Shown here: one piece after another, positions 1 through 7,707 of the stretch | Numbering within the stretch: the stretch's first letter is position 1 | Layout: each line of letters begins with the position of its first letter | NCBI RefSeq assembly: GCF_031456275.1 | Contig: NZ_JAVDUI010000001.1 | Location: 372,001 to 436,000 of the forward strand | Length of the DNA: 64,000 nucleotides | Source: Falsarthrobacter nasiphocae | GTDB taxonomy: Bacteria; Actinomycetota; Actinomycetes; Actinomycetales; Micrococcaceae | Direction of reading: 5' to 3' | Notes under the pieces: model-generated | The model's database searches: none | Told to the model about the DNA's origin: nothing | The model's input: only the letters and a program-made list of their open reading frames with translations | Translations under genes and position numbers: made by a program

Positions 1-1
1 A

Positions 2-43
2 CTGCATGAGACCTTCGTGCCGTTGACTTTCGCCCGCGCCTAG
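2..43 (+). CDS. 3' end of an unidentified gene (cut by window start)
   Basis: Only one plus-strand frame is open from the window edge. It reads LHETFVPLTFARA and ends at TAG. Thirteen residues are too few to assign a family, and the frame could be open by chance. A stable inverted repeat about 45 bases downstream fits the end of a transcription unit, which gives weak support. The rest of the gene would lie outside the window. Confidence 0.3.
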   Translation: MHETFVPLTFARA

Positions 44-86
44 GCACGACCAGGCCGGTCCGCGAGGAACCATGTGGGGGGGGGCA

Positions 87-122
87 GCTCACCCCATCGA
101 GGCGCTCGCCCTCGGGGTGAGC
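87..122 (+). terminator. Hairpin, possible terminator
   Basis: GCTCACCCC at 87-95 pairs perfectly with GGGGTGAGC at 114-122 across an 18-base loop. There is no T-run after it, so factor-independent termination is doubtful. It lies after the partial left-edge gene and before the EcsC-like frame. Confidence 0.3.
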
Positions 123-175
123 CCGCGCAGGGCACAATCGTAGCCATGTAAAACACGCCCACCCTCGATGCGCGA

Positions 176-781
176 GTGCGCATCACCAAAGGCGACGACA
201 AGGCCTTGCATCTCCAACTGCCAAAGGCCCAAGCCCATGTCGCACGCCTTCGACGACTGCATCCCGACATGACTCCTCAGGAGCTCATTTCGCATTTGGA
301 CAAGTCGTACCTCGGCGTGGTGACTCTTTCAGGAACTGGCGCGGGGGCTGCCGCGGCCGTCGCCGATCTCGTGACGTACTTGGAAGCATCCGTCTTCTAT
401 GTTCTGTGCCTGACTGAGGTCCACCATTTGGATTTGGAAGATCTGGAGCGGCGCCGACTACTTGTGACATCGATTCTCCTTGGCAACTCCGCCTCTACTA
501 AGGTCCTCAACAAAGTCATCGGCCACGCGGCACCGCATTGGGGCAAGAAAGTCGTCAAAACGATCCCGATGGCAGCCGTGAAGAGGGCGAACAAGATTTT
601 GGGTCCACGATTCGTGACGAAATGGGGCACTAAGACTGGCGTTCTCGTTCTGGGCAGACAGGTGCCGCTGATGATCGGTGCCGCCATTGGCGGTGGGGGA
701 AATCTGCTCTTCTGAACATTCGTCGTGAAGGCTGGGCAAAAAATCCTTGGCCCGGCCCCCGAGAACTGGACCGCTAACTGA
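176..781 (+). pseudogene. EcsC-like conserved protein interrupted by in-frame TGA
   Basis: The frame starts with GTG at 176 (an in-frame TAA lies upstream at 149-151) and runs 179 codons to TGA at 713-715. It then stays open in the same frame for 21 more codons, reading TFVVKAGQKILGPAPENW near its end, and stops at 779-781. From memory, actinobacterial EcsC-like proteins combine an N-terminal block (here HVARLRRLHPDMTPQELI), a hydrophobic Gly/Ala-rich middle, an LERRRLLVTSILLG-type helix, and a C-terminal block ending LGPAP. Here that last block lies after the TGA, so I infer a nonsense mutation in a gene of about 200 codons. No function is known. Neither the start codon nor a ribosome site is convincing. 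A real 179-residue protein ending at 713 remains possible. Confidence 0.5.
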
Positions 782-1045
782 ACCGCAACCGAGAACGAAC
801 CACTTGAGACAGGCCGCGGCTCAAAACCGCATAAAACACCCCTGTTCATCATGAGGTGGACGCCGTCTGGCAGTCCGAGTCCAAACCCCTTCGACTGATC
901 CCCACCAGTCATCGAGCGGGCCTTCCGTCAGTGCCCTGCCAGCGGACGACGTAGCTGGTCCCGTCCGTTCGAGCGTAGTGACGAGGTACGCCATGGGGTC
1001 AATCCTCGTCTTTCTGAGAGCGGATTTCCCACTTTTGAGAGCAGA
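782..1045. other. Gene-free stretch beside ssrA
   Basis: This roughly 260-base stretch between the EcsC-like gene and the ssrA terminator has no intact coding frame with homology I recognise. The only structured signal is a short minus-strand segment that resembles an integrase N-terminus, listed separately. No tRNA, promoter or repeat is evident. Confidence 0.5.
906..994 (-). pseudogene. Possible remnant of a tyrosine-integrase N-terminus
   Basis: The minus strand has an ATG at 994-992 reading MAYLVTT. In the next frame it reads RTDGTSYVVRWQGTDGRPAR and then a stop. The pattern of an R-x-DG-x-SY-x-VRW strand followed by DGR is typical of the arm-binding N-terminal domain of tyrosine recombinases of integrative elements. 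Joining the two parts needs one frameshift, and no recombinase catalytic domain follows. The position, about 90 bases beyond the 3' end of ssrA, is where such integrases normally sit, because tmRNA genes are common attachment sites. The call rests on about 20 residues. Confidence 0.3.
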
Positions 1046-1052
1046 AACGAAA

Positions 1053-1076
1053 ACAGCCCCGGTTTCCCGGGGCTGT
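1053..1076 (-). terminator. Rho-independent terminator of ssrA
   Basis: A perfect 10-bp stem (1053-1062 with 1067-1076, loop 1063-1066) lies six bases beyond the mature tmRNA 3' end. On the minus strand it is followed by the T-rich run TTTTCGTTT, the classic form of an intrinsic terminator. Confidence 0.85.
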
Positions 1077-1081
1077 TCAAG

Positions 1082-1448
1082 TGGAGATGGGGGGAATTGA
1101 ACCCCCGTCCGATGTTGTGTTGCCAGGGCTTCTCCGGGCGCAGTCTGCTTCGGGATTTCTCGGCCCCAGTCATCATGCAGACAAGTGACTGTCCCGGGCC
1201 CAGCCGTCTAAAAGTCCCAGGCACCCCAACGGCGAGGGTGCCCAGCAGTGGCTATCTAAACGACGCCAGGATCGGGGGCGATAGCATCCCCCGGCTGACG
1301 GACTTGCTCGCTACTTAGGCAGCGAGGGCGAAGTCAGTGCGCTTGGATTCGGCACTTATTGGTTTTGCAGAGAGCGTTGACGAGATGACTCTGCATCCTC
1401 GGCCCGCTTCACCTGCCTCGACAAACACCGTCGAAACCGATCATCCCC
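1082..1448 (-). ncRNA. ssrA: tmRNA (transfer-messenger RNA)
   Basis: tmRNA rescues ribosomes stalled on broken mRNAs and tags the nascent protein for proteolysis. The 5' end GGGGATGATCGGTTTCGAC (from 1448 downward) is the conserved tmRNA start. Its first seven bases pair with CATCTCC at the 3' end (1083-1089) to form the acceptor stem. The T arm GGGGG-TTCAATT-CCCCC is directly upstream. The genomic 3' end lacks CCA, so CCA must be added enzymatically. The mRNA-like part (1353 down to 1315) encodes AESKRTDFALAA followed by TAA; the LAA end is the usual degradation signal. Length is about 367 nt. Its partner smpB is about 0.7 kb upstream on the same strand. Confidence 0.97.
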
Positions 1449-1552
1449 ATGTTCTGTTGTCAAACAGCCCGCCGCGCGAACGCGAGCGGAGACTCTACTC
1501 TAGCACCGTCAACCCAGTGATTGCAACACCTCAACCACTCATCGGCGCCGGA

Positions 1553-2179
1553 TCAGGTCGCGGGGTCCATCCCCGCGCCAGCACCGTCGTCGGCCCCTCC
1601 AAAGGGAATGCCCAGCACGGTGACCGGCTGACCGCCTGCCGCATACAGCGTGATGGCGAAGGAGACGGCAACGAAGACGAGGCCCAGAAGGGAGAAGCCC
1701 GTGACCACGGGGCGCTTGCGCGGGAAGCCCCACGCCAAAGCCAGCGCGTCTCCCACAAGCAGCAGCGGCGAGATCCAGACAATGATCCTGGCCAGCTCCA
1801 CGAAGTACACCGCGAACGGCGGGAACAGCAGCACCATCATGAACGGCAAGAGCGCCACGAAGATCAGCACGTTGACGATGACGGACGCGGTGACCCAGAG
1901 GGGACGGCGGCCGACGGGCGCACCATCGGCGTGGGCTTCCTCGCCGAACTCGTCGTCAAACGCGCCCTCGGGCCCGTCCCACGCGAAGGCGTCGGAGAGA
2001 TCCCCGCCCCCGGTGGACTCGGAGGCATCCCGCTCGGCGCGACCGCGGGAGTCCCGCTCTCCCGGCCAAGCCTCGGCCCCTCGTGCATCGTCGCGGAGGT
2101 CATGCTCCCCCGGCCAGGCCTCGACATCCGGCCTGGTCCCGTGGTCCTGCGAGCCACGCCCGCCTGCCACAGGGCTCAC
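1553..2179 (-). CDS. Membrane protein coupled to smpB
   Basis: I do not recognise this 208-residue protein. The first ~90 residues are charged and rich in Asp, Glu, Gly and Arg, with a repeated EAWPGE(H/R)D motif. The rest contains about three hydrophobic segments (roughly 97-120, 128-152, 163-188), which predicts an integral membrane protein with a cytoplasmic acidic head. Its GTG start overlaps the smpB TGA (shared GTGA), so it is probably translated by coupling to smpB. The gene lies between smpB and ssrA. The overlap and a clear hydrophobic pattern support it as real; a link to trans-translation is only suggested by position. Confidence 0.7.
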   Translation of the reverse strand: MSPVAGGRGSQDHGTRPDVEAWPGEHDLRDDARGAEAWPGERDSRGRAERDASESTGGGDLSDAFAWDGPEGAFDDEFGEEAHADGAPVGRRPLWVTASVIVNVLIFVALLPFMMVLLFPPFAVYFVELARIIVWISPLLLVGDALALAWGFPRKRPVVTGFSLLGLVFVAVSFAITLYAAGGQPVTVLGIPFGGADDGAGAGMDPAT

Positions 2180-2655
2180 GCCGCGTCACCCCGGTTGCGG
2201 GCGCGCATGGCGCGGAGGGCCTCTCGGTTGTCCTGCTTCTCCCGCAGGGTCTGCCGCTTGTCCCAGTCCTTCTTGCCCTTGGCGATGGCGATCTCAAGCT
2301 TGGCCCGCCCGTTGAGGAAGTACAGGGACAGCGGGACGATGGTCAGGCCGGCCTCCTGCGTCTTGCGCTCCATCTTGGCGAGCTCCTCGCGGTGAAGCAG
2401 GAGCTTGCGGCGGCGGCGCGCTGAGTGGTTGGTCCAGGACCCGTTGAGGTACTCGGGGATGTAGATGTTCTCGATGTACAGCTCGCCGTTGTAGAACGTG
2501 GCGAAGCCATCGGCCAGGGAGGCCTTGCCCTCGCGGAGGGACTTCACCTCGGTGCCCATGAGGGACAGGCCGGCCTCGAAGGTGTCCATGACGTGATAGT
2601 TGTGAAACGCCTTCTTGTTGCTCGCGATGAGCTGACGTCCGGTCTCGCGTGCCAC
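2176..2655 (-). CDS. smpB: SsrA-binding protein SmpB
   Basis: SmpB is the obligate partner of tmRNA: it binds its tRNA-like domain and places it in the empty A site of stalled ribosomes. The 159-residue protein shows the family landmarks ASNKKAFHNY, GTEVKSLREGKASL, NGELYIENIYIPEY and the C-terminal KGKKDWDKRQTLREK that enters the mRNA channel. The GTG start at 2655 follows GGAGAA by four bases. ssrA lies downstream on the same strand. In Mycobacterium ftsE-ftsX separate smpB from prfB; here only 140 bases do. Confidence 0.97.
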   Translation of the reverse strand: MARETGRQLIASNKKAFHNYHVMDTFEAGLSLMGTEVKSLREGKASLADGFATFYNGELYIENIYIPEYLNGSWTNHSARRRRKLLLHREELAKMERKTQEAGLTIVPLSLYFLNGRAKLEIAIAKGKKDWDKRQTLREKQDNREALRAMRARNRGDAA

Positions 2656-2795
2656 GATGTTCTCCTTGGGGCGGGTCTCGCCGTCAATGATTGGGAAGAT
2701 TGAATCAGTCAGTCTACGCCTGCCGCGTCGCCGCGCGCCAGCGCCGGGGGCCTACGCCGGGCGCCGGCCACCCCGAACGCGGTTCGGCGCGGCGA

Positions 2796-3905
2796 CTACG
2801 CCTGACGCTGCTCCGCGCGCCACTTGATGCCCGCGTCGATGAAGTCGTCGATGTTGCCGTCGAACACGGCCGCCGTCGTGCCGACCTCGTGGCCCGTCCG
2901 CAGGTCCTTGACCATCTGGTACGGGTGGAGCACGTAGGAGCGCATCTGGTCGCCCCAGCTCGCCTTGACGTCGCCGGCGAGCTCCTTCTTCTCCTTGTTC
3001 TCCTGCTCCTTCTTCAGCAGGAGCAGGCGGGACTGCATGACGCGCAGCGCGGCGGCCCGGTTCTGGATCTGGGACTTCTCGTTCTGCATGGACACGACGA
3101 TCCCCGTGGGGATGTGGGTCATGCGCACGGCCGAGTCGGTCGTGTTGACGGACTGCCCGCCGGGGCCGGAGGAGCGGAAGACGTCGATCTTCAGTTCCGA
3201 CTCCGGGATCTCGATGGTGTCGGTGGTCTCGATGAGCGGGATGACCTCGACGGCGGCGAAGCTCGTCTGGCGGCGCCCCTGGTTGTCAAACGGCGAGATG
3301 CGCACGAGCCGGTGCGTGCCCGCCTCGACGGACAGGGTGCCGAACGCGTACGGCGCCTTGACCTCGAACGTCGCCGACTTGAGGCCGGCCTCTTCCGCGT
3401 AGGACGTGTCAAGGACCTTGACGTCCCATCCCCGGCGCTCCGCGAGACGCGTGTACATGCGCAGGAGCATCTCGGCGAAGTCCGCCGCGTCCACGCCTCC
3501 CGCGCCCGCGCGGATGGTGATGACGGCGTCGCGCTCGTCGTACTCGCCGCTCAGCAGCGTCACGACCTCGAGCGAGTCCAGCGCCTTGCGGATCTTGACG
3601 AGCTCCTTCTCCGCCTCGGCCATGGACTCGGGGTCTTCCTCGTCCTCGCCGAGCTCCACGAGGACCTCGAGGTCGTCGATCCGCTCGGCCAGGCTCGTCA
3701 CTCGCTCCAGCGAGGACTGGGCGTGGGACAGCTTGGACGTGACGGCCTGCGCCTTGTCCGTGTCATCCCACAGGTCCGGCGCGGACGCCTCCTCGGACAG
3801 CTCGGCAATGGTCCGCTTGAGCGCGGGCACGTCCGTCACCGCCTCGATGGACTCGAGGGTGGCGCGCAGGGCGCGGATTTCAGCGGGGAAGTCGGTGGCA
3901 GCCAT
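2796..3905 (-). CDS. prfB: Peptide chain release factor 2
   Basis: RF2 terminates translation at UGA and UAA. The 369-residue protein carries the SPF codon-recognition tripeptide ([11 protein letters not shown]) and the GGQ motif ([17 protein letters not shown]), which enters the peptidyl-transferase centre. It has an acidic coiled N-terminal region and a C-terminal release-factor domain. The frame is continuous, so the +1 programmed frameshift that autoregulates RF2 in E. coli is absent. The start is ATG at 3905, in a ~140-base divergent region shared with the nitronate monooxygenase gene. Confidence 0.97.
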   Translation of the reverse strand: MAATDFPAEIRALRATLESIEAVTDVPALKRTIAELSEEASAPDLWDDTDKAQAVTSKLSHAQSSLERVTSLAERIDDLEVLVELGEDEEDPESMAEAEKELVKIRKALDSLEVVTLLSGEYDERDAVITIRAGAGGVDAADFAEMLLRMYTRLAERRGWDVKVLDTSYAEEAGLKSATFEVKAPYAFGTLSVEAGTHRLVRISPFDNQGRRQTSFAAVEVIPLIETTDTIEIPESELKIDVFRSSGPGGQSVNTTDSAVRMTHIPTGIVVSMQNEKSQIQNRAAALRVMQSRLLLLKKEQENKEKKELAGDVKASWGDQMRSYVLHPYQMVKDLRTGHEVGTTAAVFDGNIDDFIDAGIKWRAEQRQA

Positions 3906-4043
3906 GATTCCTCCAGTCTACGAGCTTGGGGCCCGTTGCGCTTGCCTCCTGTGGACAACGGCCGGACATGCGCCCCGTGCTCCCGCCCCGTGCAGTCCCG
4001 CCGCCCCTGGACATCCGCCCATTCCCGGTTCACACTCGGGACT

Positions 4044-5108
4044 ATGAGCACCGCCACCCGGTTCCCCCTCCCCTCCGTACCCATCATCTGCGCGCCCATG
4101 GCGGGCGGGCCCTCCACCCCGGAGCTCATCGCGGCGGTCGGTGCCGCGGGCGGGCTCGGGATCATCCCCGGCGGCTACCTCTCCCCCGAGGGCCTCGCCG
4201 AGAAGATCGCGGCGACCCGCAGCCTGGGCGCCTCGATCATCGCGGTCAACCTCTTCGTCCCGGGCGGGAGCCCCGCGGCCCCCGGCGTCGTCGGCCGCTA
4301 CAGGGAGACCCTGGCGGCGGACGCGGAGCGGGCCGGCGTCACGCTCCCCCAGGACCCCCACTTCGACGACGACCACTTCCCCGGCAAATTCGACGTCCTC
4401 CTCCGCGAGCGCGTGGACGCGGTCACCTTCACCTTCGGTGTGCCGCACGACGACGCGCTGGCGCGCCTGTCCGCCGCCGGAATCGCGACGGCCGCGACTT
4501 TGTCGAGCGCCGCCGACCTCGACGCCGTGCTGGAGCGCCCCGTCGACGCCGTCGTGGTCCAGGGCGCCGAGGCGGGCGGGCACCGGTCCACGTTCGCGGT
4601 GGGCGAGGAGCCAACGGACGAGTCCACGCTCGAGCTGCTCCGGGCGGCTGCCGGGCATCCGGGGCTTCGAGGGCGGCCCGTCATTGCGGCCGGCGGGGTG
4701 ACGGGCCCGGAGTTCGTGCGGGCGGCCCTCGACGCGGGTGCGAGCGCCGTCCAGGCCGGCACGGCCTTCCTCCTGTCCGCCGAGGCCGGAACGCGAGAGG
4801 CGCACCGCACCGCCCTGACGGAGGCGGGCGCCCGGGGCACGCGCGCCACCCGGGCCTTCAGCGGGCGGCCCGCGCGCTCCCTCGTCAACACCTTCCTCGA
4901 GGCTCATGACGACGACGCGCCTGCAGCGTACCCCGAGGTCCATCACCTGACATCGCCGCTGCGCGCGGCGGCCGCCTCGCGCGGGGACGCCGAGGCGCTC
5001 AGCCTGTGGGCCGGGGCCGGGACGGCGGATCTTGTGGCGAGCCTGCGAAACGCGGGGCTGGGCGAGAGGCCGGGGGCAGCCGAGGTCATCGAGGCCCTGC
5101 GGCCCTGA
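4044..5108 (+). CDS. Nitronate monooxygenase (2-nitropropane dioxygenase family)
   Basis: This is an FMN enzyme that oxidises alkyl nitronates such as propionate 3-nitronate to the carbonyl compound and nitrite, normally to detoxify them. The 354-residue TIM barrel shows ICAPMAGGPSTPEL at the N-terminus, GGLGIIPGGYLS, the DAVVVQGAEAGGHR segment with the conserved catalytic His, and the phosphate-binding IAAGGVTGPEF and AGASAVQAGTAFL stretches. I chose the ATG at 4044 because the family begins a few residues before ICAPM. The frame is open far upstream, but that part is antisense to prfB. It is transcribed alone, divergently from prfB. Confidence 0.9.
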   Translation: MSTATRFPLPSVPIICAPMAGGPSTPELIAAVGAAGGLGIIPGGYLSPEGLAEKIAATRSLGASIIAVNLFVPGGSPAAPGVVGRYRETLAADAERAGVTLPQDPHFDDDHFPGKFDVLLRERVDAVTFTFGVPHDDALARLSAAGIATAATLSSAADLDAVLERPVDAVVVQGAEAGGHRSTFAVGEEPTDESTLELLRAAAGHPGLRGRPVIAAGGVTGPEFVRAALDAGASAVQAGTAFLLSAEAGTREAHRTALTEAGARGTRATRAFSGRPARSLVNTFLEAHDDDAPAAYPEVHHLTSPLRAAAASRGDAEALSLWAGAGTADLVASLRNAGLGERPGAAEVIEALRP

Positions 5109-5321
5109 CGGGGCGTCTCGCGGTCGTCGACCCGGCCCTGCGGACAACGCGGGGCGCCGGGGCCATCCGACACATTCGGCACCCTTCAAGGCATACCCGC
5201 AGGACCCGGGCCTAGACTTGACAAGAACTGCGGGTCCCCCGCGATCCGGCCCCGCCCGCGGGGCGTCAAGCATGAGACACGTCATCCCCACAGCCCGGGG
5301 AGTGAAGAGGACAGAGCGCAC

Positions 5322-6356
5322 GTGGACATCCAGAACCACTTCTACGGCCACTCGGCGGCGTATGCGGCCCACGCCGGCCTGAGCCGCCCCCGCCACATCG
5401 GCGGCCTGGTCCAGCACGGCTGGACCCCGATCACGCCGATCGCCAGCCATTTCGCGGACCTTGCGAGCTCCGCCCCCGCGGGCAACCTCTTCGTGTGGTC
5501 CCACGAGGCGCGCGGCTGGAACGAGGCGGAGTCCGCCAAGGAGACGGGCTTCACGTCCACGGCCATCGGCTCCCCGTTCCTCTACCTGTATGACCTCGTC
5601 CGCCGCTCCGGCGGCATCCCGCCGAAGACGCTGCCCGTCGTCGTCATTCCCTTCCACGGCACCCGGCTCGTGGAGGTTGAAGGCGACCAGCGCGCCTACG
5701 CCCGCGAGGTCTTCGAGAAGGAGGGCCCCGCCGTGGTGTGCCTCCACGTCGACGACATGCAGCGCGAGGACATCGTCAGCGCCTGGACCGAGGCCGGCCA
5801 CCGCATCACGACGGCCGGCGAGCGCCGCGACCCCGCCTTCCTCGCGCGCATCCTCTGGCTCGTGACGAGCGCGGAGAAGGTCGTCTCCAACCGCCTCGCC
5901 ACCGCCCTCATGTACGCGGCCGCCGTGGGCACTCCCACCGAGATCTACGGGCCCCACTTCCAGATCAAGGGCATCGCGGAGACGTCCAGCGAGGAGTACC
6001 TCGCCCGCATCTGGCCCGAGTTCTACTCGGCAGACACGGACCAGGCCACCCTGACTGCGTTGGCCGACGCCGAACTCGGCCGCGGGGCCATGCGCACGCC
6101 GACAGGCCTGCGGCAGGTCCTCGGGTGGCAGTCCCCCTCGCCGCGACCCGCGTTCGACTACTGGGCCGGCGCGCCCATCGAGAAGGCTCTGACGGTCCTC
6201 GGCATCAAGAAGCGCGAGGTGGGCGAGGTGGTCGACGGGGTCAAGCTCAACCCCCTCGAGTTCCTCAAGCACCCGCTCGAGCACCTGCCGGACCCGCTGC
6301 CGCGAACCGTCATGCGGCGCGTCATCAAGCCTGAGATCGCTCAGCCCACGCGCTAG
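5322..6356 (+). CDS. Predicted glycosyltransferase-like protein of the pseudaminate glycan locus
   Basis: This 344-residue soluble protein starts at GTG 5322, with GAAGAGGA upstream. I cannot name it with confidence. From memory it resembles proteins of capsule and polysaccharide loci with two linked domains: an N-terminal half with QHGW and an STAIGSPFLYLYDL-type segment, and a C-terminal half with LHVDDMQREDI, AGHRITTAGERRDPAFL and VVSNRLATALMYAAAVGTP. The SN-x(5)-TALMYA-x(3)-GTP stretch looks like the nucleotide-sugar-binding half of GT-B glycosyltransferases. It is followed four bases later by a Wzx-like flippase and then pseI, so a role in transferring pseudaminic acid or another sugar onto the lipid-linked unit is a reasonable inference. 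Confidence 0.55.
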   Translation: MDIQNHFYGHSAAYAAHAGLSRPRHIGGLVQHGWTPITPIASHFADLASSAPAGNLFVWSHEARGWNEAESAKETGFTSTAIGSPFLYLYDLVRRSGGIPPKTLPVVVIPFHGTRLVEVEGDQRAYAREVFEKEGPAVVCLHVDDMQREDIVSAWTEAGHRITTAGERRDPAFLARILWLVTSAEKVVSNRLATALMYAAAVGTPTEIYGPHFQIKGIAETSSEEYLARIWPEFYSADTDQATLTALADAELGRGAMRTPTGLRQVLGWQSPSPRPAFDYWAGAPIEKALTVLGIKKREVGEVVDGVKLNPLEFLKHPLEHLPDPLPRTVMRRVIKPEIAQPTR

Positions 6357-6359
6357 AGG

Positions 6360-7649
6360 ATGAATCTCGCCAAGCGCGCGCCCCTGCTGTACCTCATCGG
6401 CGCGGCCGTCCAGGGGCTCGCGGCGGTGTTCGTGCAGCCGTTCTCGATCGCGCTCTTCGGGGGCCCGCGCTCGCACGGGTGGGAGACCACGGCCTTCGCC
6501 GTGTCGATGATGCAGATCGGCCTCGTCGTCCTCTCCGCGGGGCTTCCCCTCGCCATCACCCGGGCCTGGCTCGAGCCCGACGGCGGTCCCGCCAAGGCGC
6601 GGGCGATCAACGGCTTCAACGGCCTCTTCGCCTTGGCCGTGGCGGCTGTCGCATGCGCGATCGGCGCGGCGGCCGGGCTGGAGCCGTCCATCCTGGCGGC
6701 GATCTGGTCCATGGGCGCCCTCGCCGTCGTCCTCGCCGCCCAGGCGCAGCTGCGCGCCGAGACGAAGCCGCTGCACTTCGTCGCCCTCGCCGGGGGCTCC
6801 TCGCTCGTGGCGCACGCGGCCGGGCTGGTCTCGATTGTCATCACCGGCCCGAGCGCCGCCCACTACATGGTCGGTTTCGCCATCGCCTCGACCGCGACCG
6901 CGCTCGCCGCCGTGGCCCTGACCCGGCCAAGCCTGCCGACGCGAGAGATGGGGGCCGTGCGGATCGCGGTCGTCGCCGGGCTGCCGCTGCTGCCGCACTC
7001 GCTCGCGATGATCCTGCTCAGCCAGGGCGACGTCATGCTTCTCAAGGCCCTCGCGCCCCCCGGCGAGAGCGGCGTGTACCTGGCGGCCAGCGTCTTCGCC
7101 CTCGGCCCCATCGCCGTCCTCGCCGGCCTCAACAACGCGTGGAGCCCGGCCATCATGAAGTCCGTGCACGAGGGCCAGGACGCCTTCGAGGCCACCGTCC
7201 GGGGCACCCTCGACCGCGCGAGCCTCCTCGCCGCCGGCATGGCCGTGGCGGGCTCGGTCCTCTCCTGGCTCGGCGTCCTCATCATCGCCGGGGGCAGCCC
7301 CGACGTGACGCGCGTGGCTGCTGTCCTGCCCCTCGTGGGCATCGGATACGCCGTGTACCTCGTCATGATGTCGGTCCTCTTCGCCCGGCTGGCCACCCGG
7401 AGCTTCGCGTGGCTGACCGCAAGCGTCGTCGTCGTCGCCGGCCTCCTGGCCGTGTGGCCCTCGAGCCACGGGGACCTCGTGCTCGTGGCGTACGTCAAGG
7501 TGCTGGCGTTCGCGCTCCTGGGCGCGGGCTACGCCCTCATGGCCCGCGGCCGGGCCCGGTTCTCCCTCGCCCGCCCGGCCCTGTTCCTCGCGGCCGCCGT
7601 CGTCGTCTCCCTGGCAGTCCTCGGGGTGCTGCACGTCATGGGCACCTGA
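6360..7649 (+). CDS. Wzx-like polysaccharide flippase (MOP superfamily)
   Basis: The 429-residue protein has about 12 hydrophobic helices and no other domain, which fits the oligosaccharide flippases that move undecaprenyl-linked units to the outer face of the membrane. It begins four bases after the preceding glycosyltransferase-like gene, so the two are co-transcribed, and pseI follows 58 bases later. Features such as GLPLLPHSLAMILLSQGDVMLLKAL, with a conserved Gln-Gly-Asp in the middle helix and duplicated N- and C-halves, fit the MOP fold. Substrate cannot be read from sequence; the context suggests a unit containing pseudaminic acid. Confidence 0.8.
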   Translation: MNLAKRAPLLYLIGAAVQGLAAVFVQPFSIALFGGPRSHGWETTAFAVSMMQIGLVVLSAGLPLAITRAWLEPDGGPAKARAINGFNGLFALAVAAVACAIGAAAGLEPSILAAIWSMGALAVVLAAQAQLRAETKPLHFVALAGGSSLVAHAAGLVSIVITGPSAAHYMVGFAIASTATALAAVALTRPSLPTREMGAVRIAVVAGLPLLPHSLAMILLSQGDVMLLKALAPPGESGVYLAASVFALGPIAVLAGLNNAWSPAIMKSVHEGQDAFEATVRGTLDRASLLAAGMAVAGSVLSWLGVLIIAGGSPDVTRVAAVLPLVGIGYAVYLVMMSVLFARLATRSFAWLTASVVVVAGLLAVWPSSHGDLVLVAYVKVLAFALLGAGYALMARGRARFSLARPALFLAAAVVVSLAVLGVLHVMGT

Positions 7650-7675
7650 CGCGCCGCCTGCGGGGCTCCCTTGTA

Positions 7676-7689
7676 GAGTGGAACCACTC
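7676..7689. promoter_or_regulatory. Perfect inverted repeat upstream of pseI
   Basis: GAGTGG-AA-CCACTC lies in the 58-base gap between the flippase gene and pseI. It overlaps a TAGAGT hexamer (7675-7680) that could act as a -10 element. AAGGAG (7697-7702) is the ribosome site for pseI. It may be an operator or a short mRNA hairpin. Confidence 0.3.
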
Positions 7690-7707
7690 AACCATCAAGG
7701 AGATCCC

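Noticed and set aside
713-715. Selenocysteine codon
   Set aside because: Neither TGA-interrupted gene belongs to a selenoprotein family, no SECIS-like hairpin is evident downstream, and the expected residue is not Cys.
1097-1318. Short plus-strand frame
   Set aside because: Lies wholly inside the tmRNA gene on the other strand.
3800-3905. Programmed frameshift in prfB
   Set aside because: The frame is continuous from the ATG through the GGQ motif with no internal TGA.
2691-4043. N-terminal extension of nitronate monooxygenase
   Set aside because: Open by chance opposite prfB; the family starts at the ATG at 4044.
3918-7691. Very long minus-strand open frame (over 1250 codons)
   Set aside because: It is antisense to the nitronate monooxygenase, glycosyltransferase-like and flippase genes, all with clear family motifs. 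Its composition (Gly, Arg, Asp, Glu, His repeats) is typical of a GC-rich shadow frame.
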